From positions 744,001-808,000 of the forward strand of contig NZ_FNJU01000001.1 of assembly GCF_900104555.1 (NCBI RefSeq): a stretch of 64,000 bases of DNA, in the 5' to 3' direction. Origin of the DNA: Litchfieldia salsa. Its GTDB lineage: Bacteria; Bacillota; Bacilli; Bacillales; Bacillaceae_L. Within the stretch, counting starts at the first letter, position 1, and every line of letters starts with the position of its first letter. The notes beneath the pieces are model-generated. The model made no database searches, was not told where the DNA came from, and worked only from the letters and a program-made list of their open reading frames with translations. Below are positions 54,574-64,000 of the stretch, in pieces. The translations under genes were made by a program, and so were the position numbers.

Positions 54574-56985
54574 TTAATTCGCAACAATATTAACTAACTT
54601 CCCTGGAACTGCGATTACTTTACGAACAGTTTTACCTTCAATCTGTTCTTTCACTTCACCCATCGCAATCTCTTCTAGCTTTTCTCTAGTTGCATCTGCA
54701 GGAACGTGAAGCTTCGCTTTCACCTTCCCATTGATCTGAATCACAATTTCAATTTCATCTTCAACTAATTTAGCTTCATCAAAAGCCGGCCATGCTTCAT
54801 ATGCTAATGACTTGTCATGTCCAAGCTTACTCCAAAGCTCTTCAGCGATATGTGGTGCCACTGGAGACAATAACTTTACGAAGCCTTCTATATATTTAGT
54901 TGGCAACTCTGTCGCTTTGTATGCTTCATTAATAAACACCATTAATTGTGAAATCGCTGTGTTAAAACGAAGCCCCTCATAATCTTCTGTTACTTTCTTC
55001 ACTGTTTGGTGGTATACACGTTCTAATACTCCACCTTCTTCAGTGCCTGTTAGTTTATTCGTCACTTGACCATGATCATCAATGAATAATCTCCAGATTC
55101 GGTCAAGGAATCTGCGAGAACCATCTAATCCATTTTCAGACCAGGCAATTGAAGCATCAAGTGGTCCCATAAACATTTCATATAAACGTAAAGTGTCTGC
55201 ACCATGGCTTTTAATAATGTCATCAGGGTTTACTACATTCCCTTTGGACTTACTCATTTTTTCATTATTTTCACCAAGAATCATTCCTTGGTTAAATAGC
55301 TTTTGGAAAGGTTCTTTTGTTGTAACAACACCTACATCATATAATACTTTGTGCCAGAAGCGAGCATATAGTAAATGAAGGACCGCATGCTCTGCACCAC
55401 CGATATAAATATCGACCGGTAACCATTCTTTTAGTTTTTCAGGGTCAGCTAAATGCTTGTCGTTATCAGGATCGATATAACGTAAATAGTACCAGCAGCT
55501 ACCTGCCCATTGTGGCATCGTGTTTGTTTCACGACGACCTTTTTTGCCAGTCTTCTCATCCACTACATTAACCCACTCTTCAATATTTGCAAGTGGAGAT
55601 TCACCTGTACCAGATGGTTTAATATTTGTGGTTTTCGGAAGCATCAATGGTAGCTCTTCTTCAGGAAGTGCTGTCATTGTGCCATCTTCCCAATGAATGA
55701 TTGGGATGGGTTCACCCCAGTAACGTTGACGGCTGAATAACCAGTCGCGTAGACGATAAGTGGTTTCCTTTTTCCCTTTTTCATTCTCAACAAGCCAGCT
55801 AATCATGGCTGTAATTGCTTCTTCTTTGTCCATTCCATTTAAAAAGTCAGAGTTAACGTGCTCACCATCGCCAGTGTATGCTTCTTTCGTCACATCTCCA
55901 CCAGCTACAACTTCTTTAATAGGAAGTTCAAACTTCACAGCAAACTCATAATCACGCTCATCATGTGCTGGAACAGCCATAATCGCACCAGTTCCATAGC
56001 TCATTAATACATAATCAGCAATCCAAATTGGCATTTTCTCATTATTCACTGGATTAATTGCATATGCACCTGTGAAGACACCTGTTTTATCTTTCGCAAG
56101 ATCTGTACGTTCTAGATCACTTTTACTCTTCACTTTATTGATATAATCTGCTACTGCTTCTTTTTGATCTTCTGTTGTTATTTTATCAACGAAAGGATGT
56201 TCAGGAGCAAGTACTGCATATGTTGCACCAAATAATGTATCAGGACGTGTTGTGAACACTGTGAATGTATCATTATGTTCCTCAATATTAAAGGTAACAT
56301 GTGCTCCTTCACTTTTCCCAATCCAGTTACGTTGCATTTCCTTTAAGCTCTCTGGCCAATCAAGCTCTTCCAAATCTTCTAATAGACGGTCTGCATACTT
56401 CGTAATTCTTAATACCCATTGTCTCATTGGACGGCGTTCAACTGGGTGTCCGCCACGTTCACTTTTACCATCAATGACTTCTTCATTAGCAAGTACTGTT
56501 CCTAGTGCTGGACACCAGTTAACAGCTACTTCATCTACATATGCCAAGCCTTTTTCATACAGCTTAGTGAAAATCCATTGTGTCCATTTATAGTATTTAG
56601 GATCAGTTGTATTTACTTCACGATCCCAATCATATGAAAAACCAAGTTCTTTGATTTGACGACGGAAAGTGTTAATATTTTTCTCTGTGAATTCTGCTGG
56701 ATCGTTCCCAGTATCTAAAGCATATTGCTCTGCAGGAAGGCCGAATGCATCCCATCCCATCGGGTGGAGTACATTATATCCTTGCATGCGTTTCATTCTT
56801 GCTAATATGTCTGTTGCTGTATAGCCTTCAGGATGACCAACATGTAATCCAGCTCCTGATGGATATGGAAACATATCTAACGCATAAAACTTACGCTTTC
56901 CTTTGTCTTCAGTGGTACGGAATGTTTTATTCTGTTCCCAATGTTGCTGCCATTTCTTTTCAATATCCTGGTGCTTGTAACTCAT
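54574..56985 (-). CDS. leuS: Leucyl-tRNA synthetase
   Basis: An 803-aa class I synthetase that charges tRNA-Leu. HIGH-equivalent [16 protein letters not shown] (about 41-56) and KMSKSKGNV (about 577) are present, with a CP1 editing domain between. Start ATG 56985 follows GAGGAGG. It is preceded by a T-box leader, with an inserted repeat in the leader-gene gap. Confidence 0.97.
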   Translation of the reverse strand: MSYKHQDIEKKWQQHWEQNKTFRTTEDKGKRKFYALDMFPYPSGAGLHVGHPEGYTATDILARMKRMQGYNVLHPMGWDAFGLPAEQYALDTGNDPAEFTEKNINTFRRQIKELGFSYDWDREVNTTDPKYYKWTQWIFTKLYEKGLAYVDEVAVNWCPALGTVLANEEVIDGKSERGGHPVERRPMRQWVLRITKYADRLLEDLEELDWPESLKEMQRNWIGKSEGAHVTFNIEEHNDTFTVFTTRPDTLFGATYAVLAPEHPFVDKITTEDQKEAVADYINKVKSKSDLERTDLAKDKTGVFTGAYAINPVNNEKMPIWIADYVLMSYGTGAIMAVPAHDERDYEFAVKFELPIKEVVAGGDVTKEAYTGDGEHVNSDFLNGMDKEEAITAMISWLVENEKGKKETTYRLRDWLFSRQRYWGEPIPIIHWEDGTMTALPEEELPLMLPKTTNIKPSGTGESPLANIEEWVNVVDEKTGKKGRRETNTMPQWAGSCWYYLRYIDPDNDKHLADPEKLKEWLPVDIYIGGAEHAVLHLLYARFWHKVLYDVGVVTTKEPFQKLFNQGMILGENNEKMSKSKGNVVNPDDIIKSHGADTLRLYEMFMGPLDASIAWSENGLDGSRRFLDRIWRLFIDDHGQVTNKLTGTEEGGVLERVYHQTVKKVTEDYEGLRFNTAISQLMVFINEAYKATELPTKYIEGFVKLLSPVAPHIAEELWSKLGHDKSLAYEAWPAFDEAKLVEDEIEIVIQINGKVKAKLHVPADATREKLEEIAMGEVKEQIEGKTVRKVIAVPGKLVNIVAN

Positions 56986-57067
56986 CTTAATCCTCCTCGA
57001 ACATCGTGTTCAAATTCTTCTAAATATCGGTTGTTTTCATAAACTTTATTGCTGATCAAACACAGTA

Positions 57068-57195
57068 GTTGATTTCCACTCCAGGTGCGATCTTTCCGCG
57101 GGGCAGGCGATGAGCCTCCTCGTCGCTTTGCTCCTGTGGGGTCTCATCTGTCCTGCACATCCCGCAGGAGTCTCACACCTTCCGTTCCAATCAAC
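57068..57195. repeat. Dispersed Bacillus palindromic repeat, copy B, inside the leuS leader
   Basis: Same element as 7600-7720, with GTTGATT/AATCAAC ends. It lies between the T-box terminator and the leuS start, so it is transcribed as part of the leuS message. Confidence 0.85.
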
Positions 57196-57257
57196 TTGCA
57201 GCTATAAATGCGATTTTTCTAATTAACAACAATCTTTCAATATATAACTAAATATAA

Positions 57258-57538
57258 AAAAACCCCTCATCCCTGTATAGGGACGAGAGGATATGTATAT
57301 AATCTCCCGCGGTACCACCCAAATTAGTGTTGCAACGCGTCGTTTCACTTCACACGTTCTGCACTCGCTTCATTCATCCTTAACGCGGACCAGACGACAA
57401 GTATTACTCTTACGATTCAAACGCATTTCACACTTGTAACTCCAAGGCGAGTTCATGAACAACTAATGATTGACTTGCACCAACCGTCAACTCTCTATAC
57501 ATCGTTCTTCACTACTACTCCTCATCAATGCTTTCATC
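57258..57538 (-). ncRNA. Leucine T-box leader of leuS
   Basis: On the minus strand a stem I with AGAGAG and AAGTC features ends in GAACTCGCC, whose CTC (57451-57449) is the leucine specifier. The antiterminator T-box GGGTGGTACCGCG follows (57320-57308), then the terminator hairpin CCTCTCGTCCC/GGGATGAGG with seven Ts (57290-57256). Uncharged tRNA-Leu should bind and prevent termination. A TATAAT (57551-57546) and TTGTCA 19 bp before it may be the promoter. Confidence 0.93.
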
Positions 57539-57715
57539 ATATTTAATTATAATGTGTATTCTATAGAATTTGACAATAAACTGCAAGTGTTAACAAGAAA
57601 AATAGGCTTACTTAACACTATTTTTACCGAAACGATTACTCTACATACCAAATCTCTAACCAGAATGTGCCATTTTTATGATAAAATTTAGATATACACA
57701 TGTAAGGAGGGAACT

Positions 57716-58414
57716 ATGGATTTCAATCTTGAATTATCATTCAATCTTCCATCCATCGTGATTGCTACGTTATCTTGGTTACTAATTGCATTCTTGTTTA
57801 CACATCTTTATCGTAAAAGTGCCAAACCTCCTATATGGAAGGCATTCACCATTCTTTTAATTGGCCTTTTTACGTTTAGTATTACGTTTGATACTTATAG
57901 GATTTCCATTCTACCAATTGGTGTATGGATTGCATACGGGATTTTAAAAAGAAATGATCAGATTACACGCTGGATGAGATATCGACCTTTTGCATGGTTA
58001 GGGTTTTGGGCAAACTTTATTTTTCTGTTAGGTTCTATACTCTTGAATCCATTTCATGCACTATTTTATCCAGAAGATAAGATCTCTACCTATATTACCG
58101 GGATCGAACACGCTGAAATGATCATGATTCATCCAAGTGGAGAAAATGTCACCATTAAAGATAATCTTCTAGCTTTACTTAAGGATATGGAACAAGAACC
58201 TGTACAAAGCATTGTTTGGTATGAGGAAGTAACGTCTTCTTTGGACGAAAAATTCCCCTATCAATTAATCGGGACAACACCTAAACTTGGGAGTGACCTT
58301 ACAACCACTGTCTACCTTGAGCGTGATGGTCATGGTATTCTGATTACTACACCTCTTGAACAATATTACTTTCGTTCTAATGATGTACTTTTTGAGGAGG
58401 GAGTTCCTGAGTGA
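57716..58414 (+). CDS. Membrane protein of unknown function
   Basis: A 232-aa protein with four predicted helices in the first 125 residues and a soluble C-terminal domain (HAEMIMIHPSGENVTIKDNLLALLKDM...). I do not recognise it. ATG 57716 follows AAGGAGG. Its stop overlaps the GTG start of the next gene (GTGA), so the two are coupled. Confidence 0.8.
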   Translation: MDFNLELSFNLPSIVIATLSWLLIAFLFTHLYRKSAKPPIWKAFTILLIGLFTFSITFDTYRISILPIGVWIAYGILKRNDQITRWMRYRPFAWLGFWANFIFLLGSILLNPFHALFYPEDKISTYITGIEHAEMIMIHPSGENVTIKDNLLALLKDMEQEPVQSIVWYEEVTSSLDEKFPYQLIGTTPKLGSDLTTTVYLERDGHGILITTPLEQYYFRSNDVLFEEGVPE

Positions 58415-59160
58415 TAAGTACTAAAAAGAAGCTTCTCCTTTTATTGTTTTTGTTTGTAATTCTTTTGGTTGGAGCTTATTCATTCTATTACTATACAAGT
58501 GATGCAAGTTCATTTTTAACAGAAGAAGAAATGAAACAAAGGATAAATCCTTACTATTTAAATTCAAAAATAGAAGTAATTCAGGATATTATCACCATTG
58601 ATAACAATCATATTTATGTTCCATATATCACAACTGAAGGTGAATATGCTGCAAGCTACTGGTACTATAATAATCGCAATTGGGAGATTGAATATGTAGG
58701 TACAATCAGTACTCCCCATCTAGTTAGTACGAACCCTAATGACCCCTCAACCTTTTATTTTGTTTGGAATCTTCATCCTGCTGACCAGATTAAATCGTTA
58801 GAGTTTTATTTGTTAAAGCGAAGAAATTACTCTGTTTCAGATCGAATTGAAATCTATACACCTAAACTACAAATGAACTTTTCAACACCATTGGATGAAC
58901 ACTCTTACGGAATTGTTAAATTATCTGAGGAGTTTATCAAGGTATTAAACGACACAATGAAGCTAGAAGCTGCACAGTTTCCTGACTTTTACTATAACGG
59001 CGTTTTCTCCTCTCCCACAACAGAATTTGCTTGGAGAGCTTTTGACCACTCCGGTAAATCAGTATACCCAGAACATTCAACAACTGGTGGCGGAAGTGGT
59101 GGGGGAACACTTTTGAAATATACGAGGTATTTGGATGATCGGGATCCTGAACTAGAATAA
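58411..59160 (+). CDS. Membrane-anchored extracytoplasmic protein of unknown function
   Basis: A 249-aa protein with one N-terminal helix (KKLLLLLFLFVILLVGAYSF) and a beta-rich domain rich in Tyr and Trp facing outward. GTG 58411 has GAGGAGGG upstream. It ends in a Gly/Ser linker and acidic tail. It forms an operon with the previous gene; neither has a recognisable domain. Confidence 0.75.
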   Translation: MISTKKKLLLLLFLFVILLVGAYSFYYYTSDASSFLTEEEMKQRINPYYLNSKIEVIQDIITIDNNHIYVPYITTEGEYAASYWYYNNRNWEIEYVGTISTPHLVSTNPNDPSTFYFVWNLHPADQIKSLEFYLLKRRNYSVSDRIEIYTPKLQMNFSTPLDEHSYGIVKLSEEFIKVLNDTMKLEAAQFPDFYYNGVFSSPTTEFAWRAFDHSGKSVYPEHSTTGGGSGGGTLLKYTRYLDDRDPELE

Positions 59161-59185
59161 AAAAGTACTCCTTATAAAGGTTTGT

Positions 59186-59205
59186 GGTCCTCATAAACGA
59201 GGACC
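59186..59205. terminator. Inverted repeat between convergent genes
   Basis: GGTCCTC/GAGGACC with a 6-nt loop; no strong T run, so the terminator call is tentative. Confidence 0.5.
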
Positions 59206-59229
59206 TCTGACCCAATGAAGGGACAATAA

Positions 59230-60537
59230 TCATATTCCACTACTTTTTCTTCCCCGTGCAACCCCTATATAAGCTAATCCATGCTGAGCTAAAGCTCTTG
59301 GTTCAAGACAGTTTCTTGCATCAAGCACTAGATTTCCTCTCATCCATTTCTTAAGCTTCCCTAAGTCCATTTCTTTAAATTCCTCCCAATCAGTTGCAAT
59401 AACAACACAATCTGACCCTTTAATTGCTTGTTCAAGACTAGGGGTTTGCTTAACGTTCTCATACAAATTGGGAGGAAGACTTGCTTTTGGGTCATAGGAT
59501 CTTACCTCACAATCATATTGGCTAATCCTTTTAATGAGTTCAACTGCAGGTGAACATCGAATATCATCTGTGTTTGGCTTAAAAGCAATACCTAACACTG
59601 TAATCGTTTTCCCCTCTATTGTTGTCATAGCTTGTTTTAATTTCCTCAAATAGACTTCAATTTGCTCATGATTGACTTCTTGAAGAGCCCTTAATAATTT
59701 TGGATGTATTTCCTTTTCTAATGCCGTATGCTCCAATGAAATAACATCTTTCGGAAAACAAGAACCTCCATACCCAAGTCCAGCTTGTAAAAAGTGAGGA
59801 CCAATTCGCGGATCGGTTCCAATACCTCTTGCAACATCAGTAATATTAACACCATAAGCATCACTGATTTTGGCCATTTCATTGATAAAAGAAATCTTCA
59901 ACGCTAGAAAAGCATTTGAAGCATATTTGGTCATTTCTGCTCCATTTAAACTTGTCACAACATATGGTGCATCAAGACCATGATATAGTTCTTGTAAAAT
60001 AGAAACTGATTGACTATCTCCCTCTCTATGTCCTACCAAAATTTTGTCAGGGTGTTCCATATCATAAATAGCTGTTCCTTCACGAAGAAACTCAGGATTA
60101 GAAACGATGTTAAATAGACTAGAATCTACTCCTTGATCAATTAGTCTTCGATATAAAATTTCGTTTGTTCCAGGAGGAACCGTGCTTTTAGTAATAATGG
60201 TTTTATAGGATGATAGATTTTCACTAATACAATCTACTACTGAATACAGATAGGTTAAATCTGTTTTCCCATCTGGAAGTGATGGCGTTCCAACAGCAAT
60301 CATAATGACCGGAAATTCCGATATACCCTTACTCACATCCCAATGAAAGGATAAATTTTCATGATGATGGTCAAGAATCTCCTTCAACCCGGGTTCATAA
60401 ATAGGAACCTTGCCCTCTTGCAATTCTTTAATTCTCTCCTTATTAATATCCACACAACAGACAGAGTGTCCAAGGCGTGCTAACACCGCAGCTGTCGTTA
60501 AACCTACATATCCAGCTCCAACAATACAGATTTCCAT
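59230..60537 (-). CDS. UDP-glucose 6-dehydrogenase
   Basis: A 435-aa enzyme that oxidises UDP-glucose twice to UDP-glucuronate. NAD motif GAGYVGLTTAAVLARLG is at the N-terminus; GAEMTKYASNAFLALKISFINEMA and the catalytic Cys in GLGYGGSCFPKD follow. It is TuaD/YtcA-like. It is divergent from the gtaB-like gene, whose product supplies its substrate. Confidence 0.93.
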   Translation of the reverse strand: MEICIVGAGYVGLTTAAVLARLGHSVCCVDINKERIKELQEGKVPIYEPGLKEILDHHHENLSFHWDVSKGISEFPVIMIAVGTPSLPDGKTDLTYLYSVVDCISENLSSYKTIITKSTVPPGTNEILYRRLIDQGVDSSLFNIVSNPEFLREGTAIYDMEHPDKILVGHREGDSQSVSILQELYHGLDAPYVVTSLNGAEMTKYASNAFLALKISFINEMAKISDAYGVNITDVARGIGTDPRIGPHFLQAGLGYGGSCFPKDVISLEHTALEKEIHPKLLRALQEVNHEQIEVYLRKLKQAMTTIEGKTITVLGIAFKPNTDDIRCSPAVELIKRISQYDCEVRSYDPKASLPPNLYENVKQTPSLEQAIKGSDCVVIATDWEEFKEMDLGKLKKWMRGNLVLDARNCLEPRALAQHGLAYIGVARGRKSSGI

Positions 60538-60721
60538 CTTGAAATCCCCTTCTTTCTATTCTCTTCATGTATCCTATGAAAAAACGAAAAGATTGTAATC
60601 TAGCAAATAACCAAATCTATAAAAATGGACTTAGTTTGAAGCCTGTTTTCTTATCAGACAAGTCCCTTTATGTCTATGAAGAGAATATATTACAGTAAAT
60701 GGACAAGAAAGGAGGAGGCAT

Positions 60722-61534
60722 ATGGTAAAAAAAGCAATCATACCAGCAGCAGGGTTTGGCACGAGAGGTCTTCCCATTACAAAGGTTATCCCAAAGGAAA
60801 TGTTTCCAGTCGGACTAAAGCCGGCCATCCAACTTGTTATTGAGGAAGCGGTTAACTCCGGTATTGAGGAAATACTAATCATCGTTTCACGTACCAAGAG
60901 CCTTATTATTGATTACTTGGATTCATCCTTGGAACTAGAATCATTTTTAGAGAAAAATAATAAGAGCCATCTTAAACAAAAGCTAACCCTACCAAAAGCT
61001 CAAATTCTTTACACACGCCAACCCTTTGCTAAAGGACTCGGGGATGCTATTCATCTTGGGAAAAACTTCGTTGGTAAAGATCCATTTGCTGTACTATTAC
61101 CAGACGACATCATCATCAATAAAAACGGAAGTTGCTTACAAGAACTAATAGACCTTCATCACAGAACTTCTTCGAGTGTAATTGGATTGAAGAAAGTAGA
61201 TGAGCACTCTACAAAAAACTATGGAGTCATTTCCGGAATTGAAATGAAAAACAATGAATATGAGCTAGAGGATATTGTTGAGAAACCACTCACCAATCCT
61301 CCATCAAACCTTGCAGTTATTGGACGGTATATCTTTAATCCAGATATTATGCACCACTTAGAAGACGTCACACCTGGTCATGGTAACGAAATTCAACTAA
61401 CTGACGCAATTAAGGAACTACTTAATAGTCAGAAGGTTTATGGAAAAGTCATTTCAGGAACTAGGTATGATATTGGAATTGAAAAAGAATATATGAAACT
61501 TCTTACTAGACATTATAGAGAACTAGAAAGCTAA
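60722..61534 (+). CDS. UTP-glucose-1-phosphate uridylyltransferase
   Basis: A 270-aa GtaB/YtdA-type enzyme making UDP-glucose. The nucleotide loop reads AAGFGTRGLPITKVIPKEMFPV, with R-G-L where GtaB has R-F-L; VLLPDDI and GIEKEYM complete the fold. It is slightly shorter than GtaB (292). ATG 60722 follows AAGGAGG. The next genes are CotS and CotSA, so the product may serve spore surface glycans. Confidence 0.9.
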   Translation: MVKKAIIPAAGFGTRGLPITKVIPKEMFPVGLKPAIQLVIEEAVNSGIEEILIIVSRTKSLIIDYLDSSLELESFLEKNNKSHLKQKLTLPKAQILYTRQPFAKGLGDAIHLGKNFVGKDPFAVLLPDDIIINKNGSCLQELIDLHHRTSSSVIGLKKVDEHSTKNYGVISGIEMKNNEYELEDIVEKPLTNPPSNLAVIGRYIFNPDIMHHLEDVTPGHGNEIQLTDAIKELLNSQKVYGKVISGTRYDIGIEKEYMKLLTRHYRELES

Positions 61535-61591
61535 AATCCTATGTATCTGGAATATGCCGAGATACTCAACTAAGTTAAAGGAGGAAATAAA

Positions 61592-62716
61592 TTGGAGAAA
61601 CAAAGAATTGATCCATGGGGAGATTATGAATCAATAGATGACTTATATATACCAGACTATGTAAGTGAATTGGCACAACAAGCGTTACAACATTACGACT
61701 TTGTTGTTTCGGATATCACTGTAATGGCAACGAAACCATTTAAAGGTGGTGCTATTTGGAAAATCGAAACAAACCTTGGACCAAAAAGTTTAAAGCTCCT
61801 TCACCGTCGTCCAAGTCGAAGTATATTTAGCTTAGGAGCCCAAAACTATTTAGTAGAAACTCAAGGTGCAAGGGTACCATCAATTGTAAAAACAAAGGAC
61901 GGTCGAGACTTTGTTGAGATTGCTAATAAGATATGGTTTGTAGCTGAATGGATTGTTCCATTAGAACCAACCTCATCAGACTTAGAGGGTGCAAAAAACT
62001 TATGTCGTGCATTGGGTGAATTTCATCGCTTAACAAAAGGATATGTCCCACCAAAGCAGGCTGAAGTTCCATCAAGGGTTAAAAAGTGGCCGAGAAAATA
62101 CGAAAAGGTCATTACAAAGCTTGAATGGTTCCGGCATATTGTCCTTGCATATCCAGAAATGCCTGCAAGTGAATTGATTAATCATGTACTAGACTACTTT
62201 AAACAACAAGCAGAAACGAGTCTCAAGATGCTACAGGAATCTAGTTATCATCAACTAGCGCAAAAAGGCGATATTTATTGGGGATTAGCTCACCAGGACT
62301 ACGGTTGGTCTAATGCTCAAATGGGTATTGAAGGGATGTGGGTCATTGACCTTGATGGTGTAACCTATGACCTACCAATGCGTGATTTATCAAAACTAAT
62401 TGCTAGTACAATGTCTGATATAAATGAATGGGATGCTACTTTTATCCGTGAAATGGTTAAAGCCTATCATGAGACAAATCCTATAACACCTGAAATGTAT
62501 GAAGTGCTATGGATTGACCTATCATTTCCTGATGCATTTTATAAAGAGATTAAATCAATGGTCTATGAACCTGAATTATTTTTAAACGAGGATACAAAGC
62601 AATCTGTTATATCTGTTCTAGAATTAGAAGATTCTAAGTGGACTGCATTAAGTGAAATTAAAGAAGATTGGAAGGGTGTGAATATAACAAATGAAAGTCT
62701 TAATGATTTGTACTGA
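61592..62716 (+). CDS. cotS: CotS-family spore coat protein
   Basis: A 374-aa protein of the CotS kinase-like (choline kinase/APH fold) family. WKIETNLGPKSLKLLHRRP, HQDYGWSNAQMG and VIDLDGVTYDLPMRDLSKLI are the family's core motifs. In B. subtilis CotS joins the outer coat with CotSA. TTG 61592 follows AAGGAGG. It overlaps the next gene by 26 bp. Confidence 0.88.
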   Translation: MEKQRIDPWGDYESIDDLYIPDYVSELAQQALQHYDFVVSDITVMATKPFKGGAIWKIETNLGPKSLKLLHRRPSRSIFSLGAQNYLVETQGARVPSIVKTKDGRDFVEIANKIWFVAEWIVPLEPTSSDLEGAKNLCRALGEFHRLTKGYVPPKQAEVPSRVKKWPRKYEKVITKLEWFRHIVLAYPEMPASELINHVLDYFKQQAETSLKMLQESSYHQLAQKGDIYWGLAHQDYGWSNAQMGIEGMWVIDLDGVTYDLPMRDLSKLIASTMSDINEWDATFIREMVKAYHETNPITPEMYEVLWIDLSFPDAFYKEIKSMVYEPELFLNEDTKQSVISVLELEDSKWTALSEIKEDWKGVNITNESLNDLY

Positions 62717-64000
62717 GAAGCTTCCTGTTCCTCCAATCTTAGGCGGGGCAATCCAAACATATTTAGCAGGTATTCTCCCTATTCTAAGTAAGGAACATGA
62801 TATTACCGTTTTGGGAACCAATGATCCTTCTCTACCAAATGAAGAGCATATAGATGGAATTCGATATGTTCGAATCCCTGGGAAAGTATTTGAGTTGTAT
62901 AAAGAAGGAGTAACCGAATTCCTTTCTTCAGAACAATTTGATTTGGTTCATATTTTCAATCGGCCACGTCTCATTTTACCAGTACGTCAACATGCACCAC
63001 ATTCTAAAATAACCCTCAGTATGCATAACGATATGTTCTTCCCAGAGAAAATTGACCCCGTGGAAGCACAAATGGCCCTTCATGAGATCTCTCAAATTGT
63101 GACTGTTAGCGACTATATCGGAAATGTGATTAAAGACTTGTACCCAGAATCAGTTCCAAAAATAAAAACCATTTATTCAGGTGTTGATATCGAACGTTTC
63201 TTACCTATAGACCATCCAGATATTTCAGGGATCCGTAACGAGCTACGTAAAAAGCATGGGCTTGAAGATAAAACTGTTATTTTATTTGCGGGAAGACTTT
63301 CCAGGAACAAAGGAGTTGATAAACTTATTCTAGCCATACCTGCTCTTGCAGAAAGATTTGATAATCTGGCCTTAGTTATTATCGGTGGAAATTGGTTTAG
63401 CCAAGATAGAGTGACAGATTATGTAGCTTACATCCGTGCTCTTTCCAAAAGATTACCGATACCTGTTATAAATACTGGTTATGTTTCAGGGGATAAAATC
63501 CATGAATGGTATTCAGCAGCAGATCTCTTTGTCTGTACTTCTCAATGGCAGGAACCTCTAGCACGTGTTCATTATGAAGCAATGGCTGCAGGCCTTCCCA
63601 TTGTAACAACTGAAAGAGGTGGAAATCCCGAGGTCATATCTGCTAGGGAAAATGGAGTCGTCATAAAAAATCCCGAAGATCCAAATGGTTTTGTCGAAGC
63701 AATTACTGAAGTTTTGAGTGATAAATCATTAATGACCTCCATGGGTAAAAAAGGGAGAGACCTTGCTCTGAGTCAATACACTTGGGATCGGGTAGCATCT
63801 CAGGTTTTAGAGACATGGGAAGAGGTTTCTTTAGAACCAACTAGATCTTCTTACGTGGCAAAACAAGACCAACCACAGGTAGAGATTACACCAAAAACAG
63901 AAGAACCCTTACCAGAAATAGCTGTAACTAAAATAACAGAAAAAGCCGTACCAGATATAGATGTAACCAAAAAAGAAGTTCCACCATCTATTAATCATAA
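62691..64000 (+). CDS. cotSA: CotSA-like glycosyltransferase, cut by window edge
   Basis: Starts MKVLMICTEKLPVPPILGGAIQ at ATG 62691, aligned with B. subtilis CotSA. It continues through VSDYIG, YSGVDIERF, the GT4 motif QWQEPLARVHYEAMAAGLP and a Rossmann domain. After about residue 380, where CotSA ends, an Lys/Glu/Pro-rich extension with repeated P(E/D)I(A/D)VTK units runs on past the window edge. Its role is to add sugars to spore coat or surface material. Confidence 0.92.
   Translation, partial: MKVLMICTEKLPVPPILGGAIQTYLAGILPILSKEHDITVLGTNDPSLPNEEHIDGIRYVRIPGKVFELYKEGVTEFLSSEQFDLVHIFNRPRLILPVRQHAPHSKITLSMHNDMFFPEKIDPVEAQMALHEISQIVTVSDYIGNVIKDLYPESVPKIKTIYSGVDIERFLPIDHPDISGIRNELRKKHGLEDKTVILFAGRLSRNKGVDKLILAIPALAERFDNLALVIIGGNWFSQDRVTDYVAYIRALSKRLPIPVINTGYVSGDKIHEWYSAADLFVCTSQWQEPLARVHYEAMAAGLPIVTTERGGNPEVISARENGVVIKNPEDPNGFVEAITEVLSDKSLMTSMGKKGRDLALSQYTWDRVASQVLETWEEVSLEPTRSSYVAKQDQPQVEITPKTEEPLPEIAVTKITEKAVPDIDVTKKEVPPSINH

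Noticed and set aside
57470-57691. 73-aa plus-strand frame opposite the T-box
   Set aside because: It overlaps the T-box and its promoter on the other strand, with no SD or recognisable domain.

Overview
The window is a chromosomal segment of a low-GC, endospore-forming member of the Bacillaceae. This rests on spore coat and germination genes (CotS/CotSA pair, CotF-like, GerPA/GerPF-like), a leucyl T-box leader, TTG/GTG starts behind strong Shine-Dalgarno (SD) sequences, LutABC, HxlAB/HxlR and an NprR-type regulator. I saw no rRNA, tRNA, prophage, insertion sequence or CRISPR array. The genus cannot be fixed from the sequence alone.

Layout. 1-5.2 kb: a pentapeptide-repeat protein cut by the window edge, a domain-permuted family 3 glycosidase, an unknown 104-aa protein behind a cyclic-di-GMP-I riboswitch, and a DUF421 membrane protein. 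5.2-17.8 kb: a rhamnose and lactate island (fucO-like reductase, rhaD, rhaA, rhaB, an AraC-type and a DeoR-type regulator, rhaEW, lutCBA), all on the minus strand. It encodes two ways to cleave rhamnulose-1-phosphate. RhaD plus the Fe-dependent reductase should lead to 1,2-propanediol. RhaEW plus LutABC should lead through lactate to pyruvate. No rhamnose transporter or mutarotase is present here. 18-33 kb: single enzymes and membrane proteins, a three-gene ABC-2 exporter, an unusual operon (PlsY-like, GNAT/aminotransferase fusion, ABM domain), and FdhD beside an FdhF/YdeP-type molybdoenzyme. 33.3-35.2 kb: the ribulose monophosphate genes hxlAB with divergent hxlR.

The most striking locus is at 35.3-35.8 kb. 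A lipoprotein redoxin has an in-frame TGA exactly where the first cysteine of a CxxC redox motif should be, followed at the right distance by a perfect 7-bp hairpin whose loop begins with G. It is a candidate selenoprotein.

39-42 kb carries an NprR-type quorum-sensing receptor, a previously unlisted 43-aa signal-peptide gene directly behind it, and a divergent subtilisin whose promoter region holds matched inverted motifs. 42-53 kb: a chemoreceptor, a wall-anchored nucleotidase of the YfkN type with two candidate PhoP box arrays upstream, a HAD phosphatase, and a large TPR/dynamin-like protein with a degenerate nucleotide site. 53-57.6 kb: a plus-strand structured RNA with its own promoter and terminator (probably 6S RNA), a 125-bp tandem repeat, a rhodanese, a 41-aa protein, a 21-bp-period repeat, and leuS with its T-box, between which a dispersed Bacillus repeat is inserted. 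57.7-64 kb: two unknown membrane proteins, UDP-glucose dehydrogenase, GtaB-like uridylyltransferase, CotS and CotSA, the last running off the window. Together these suggest envelope or spore-surface polysaccharide synthesis.
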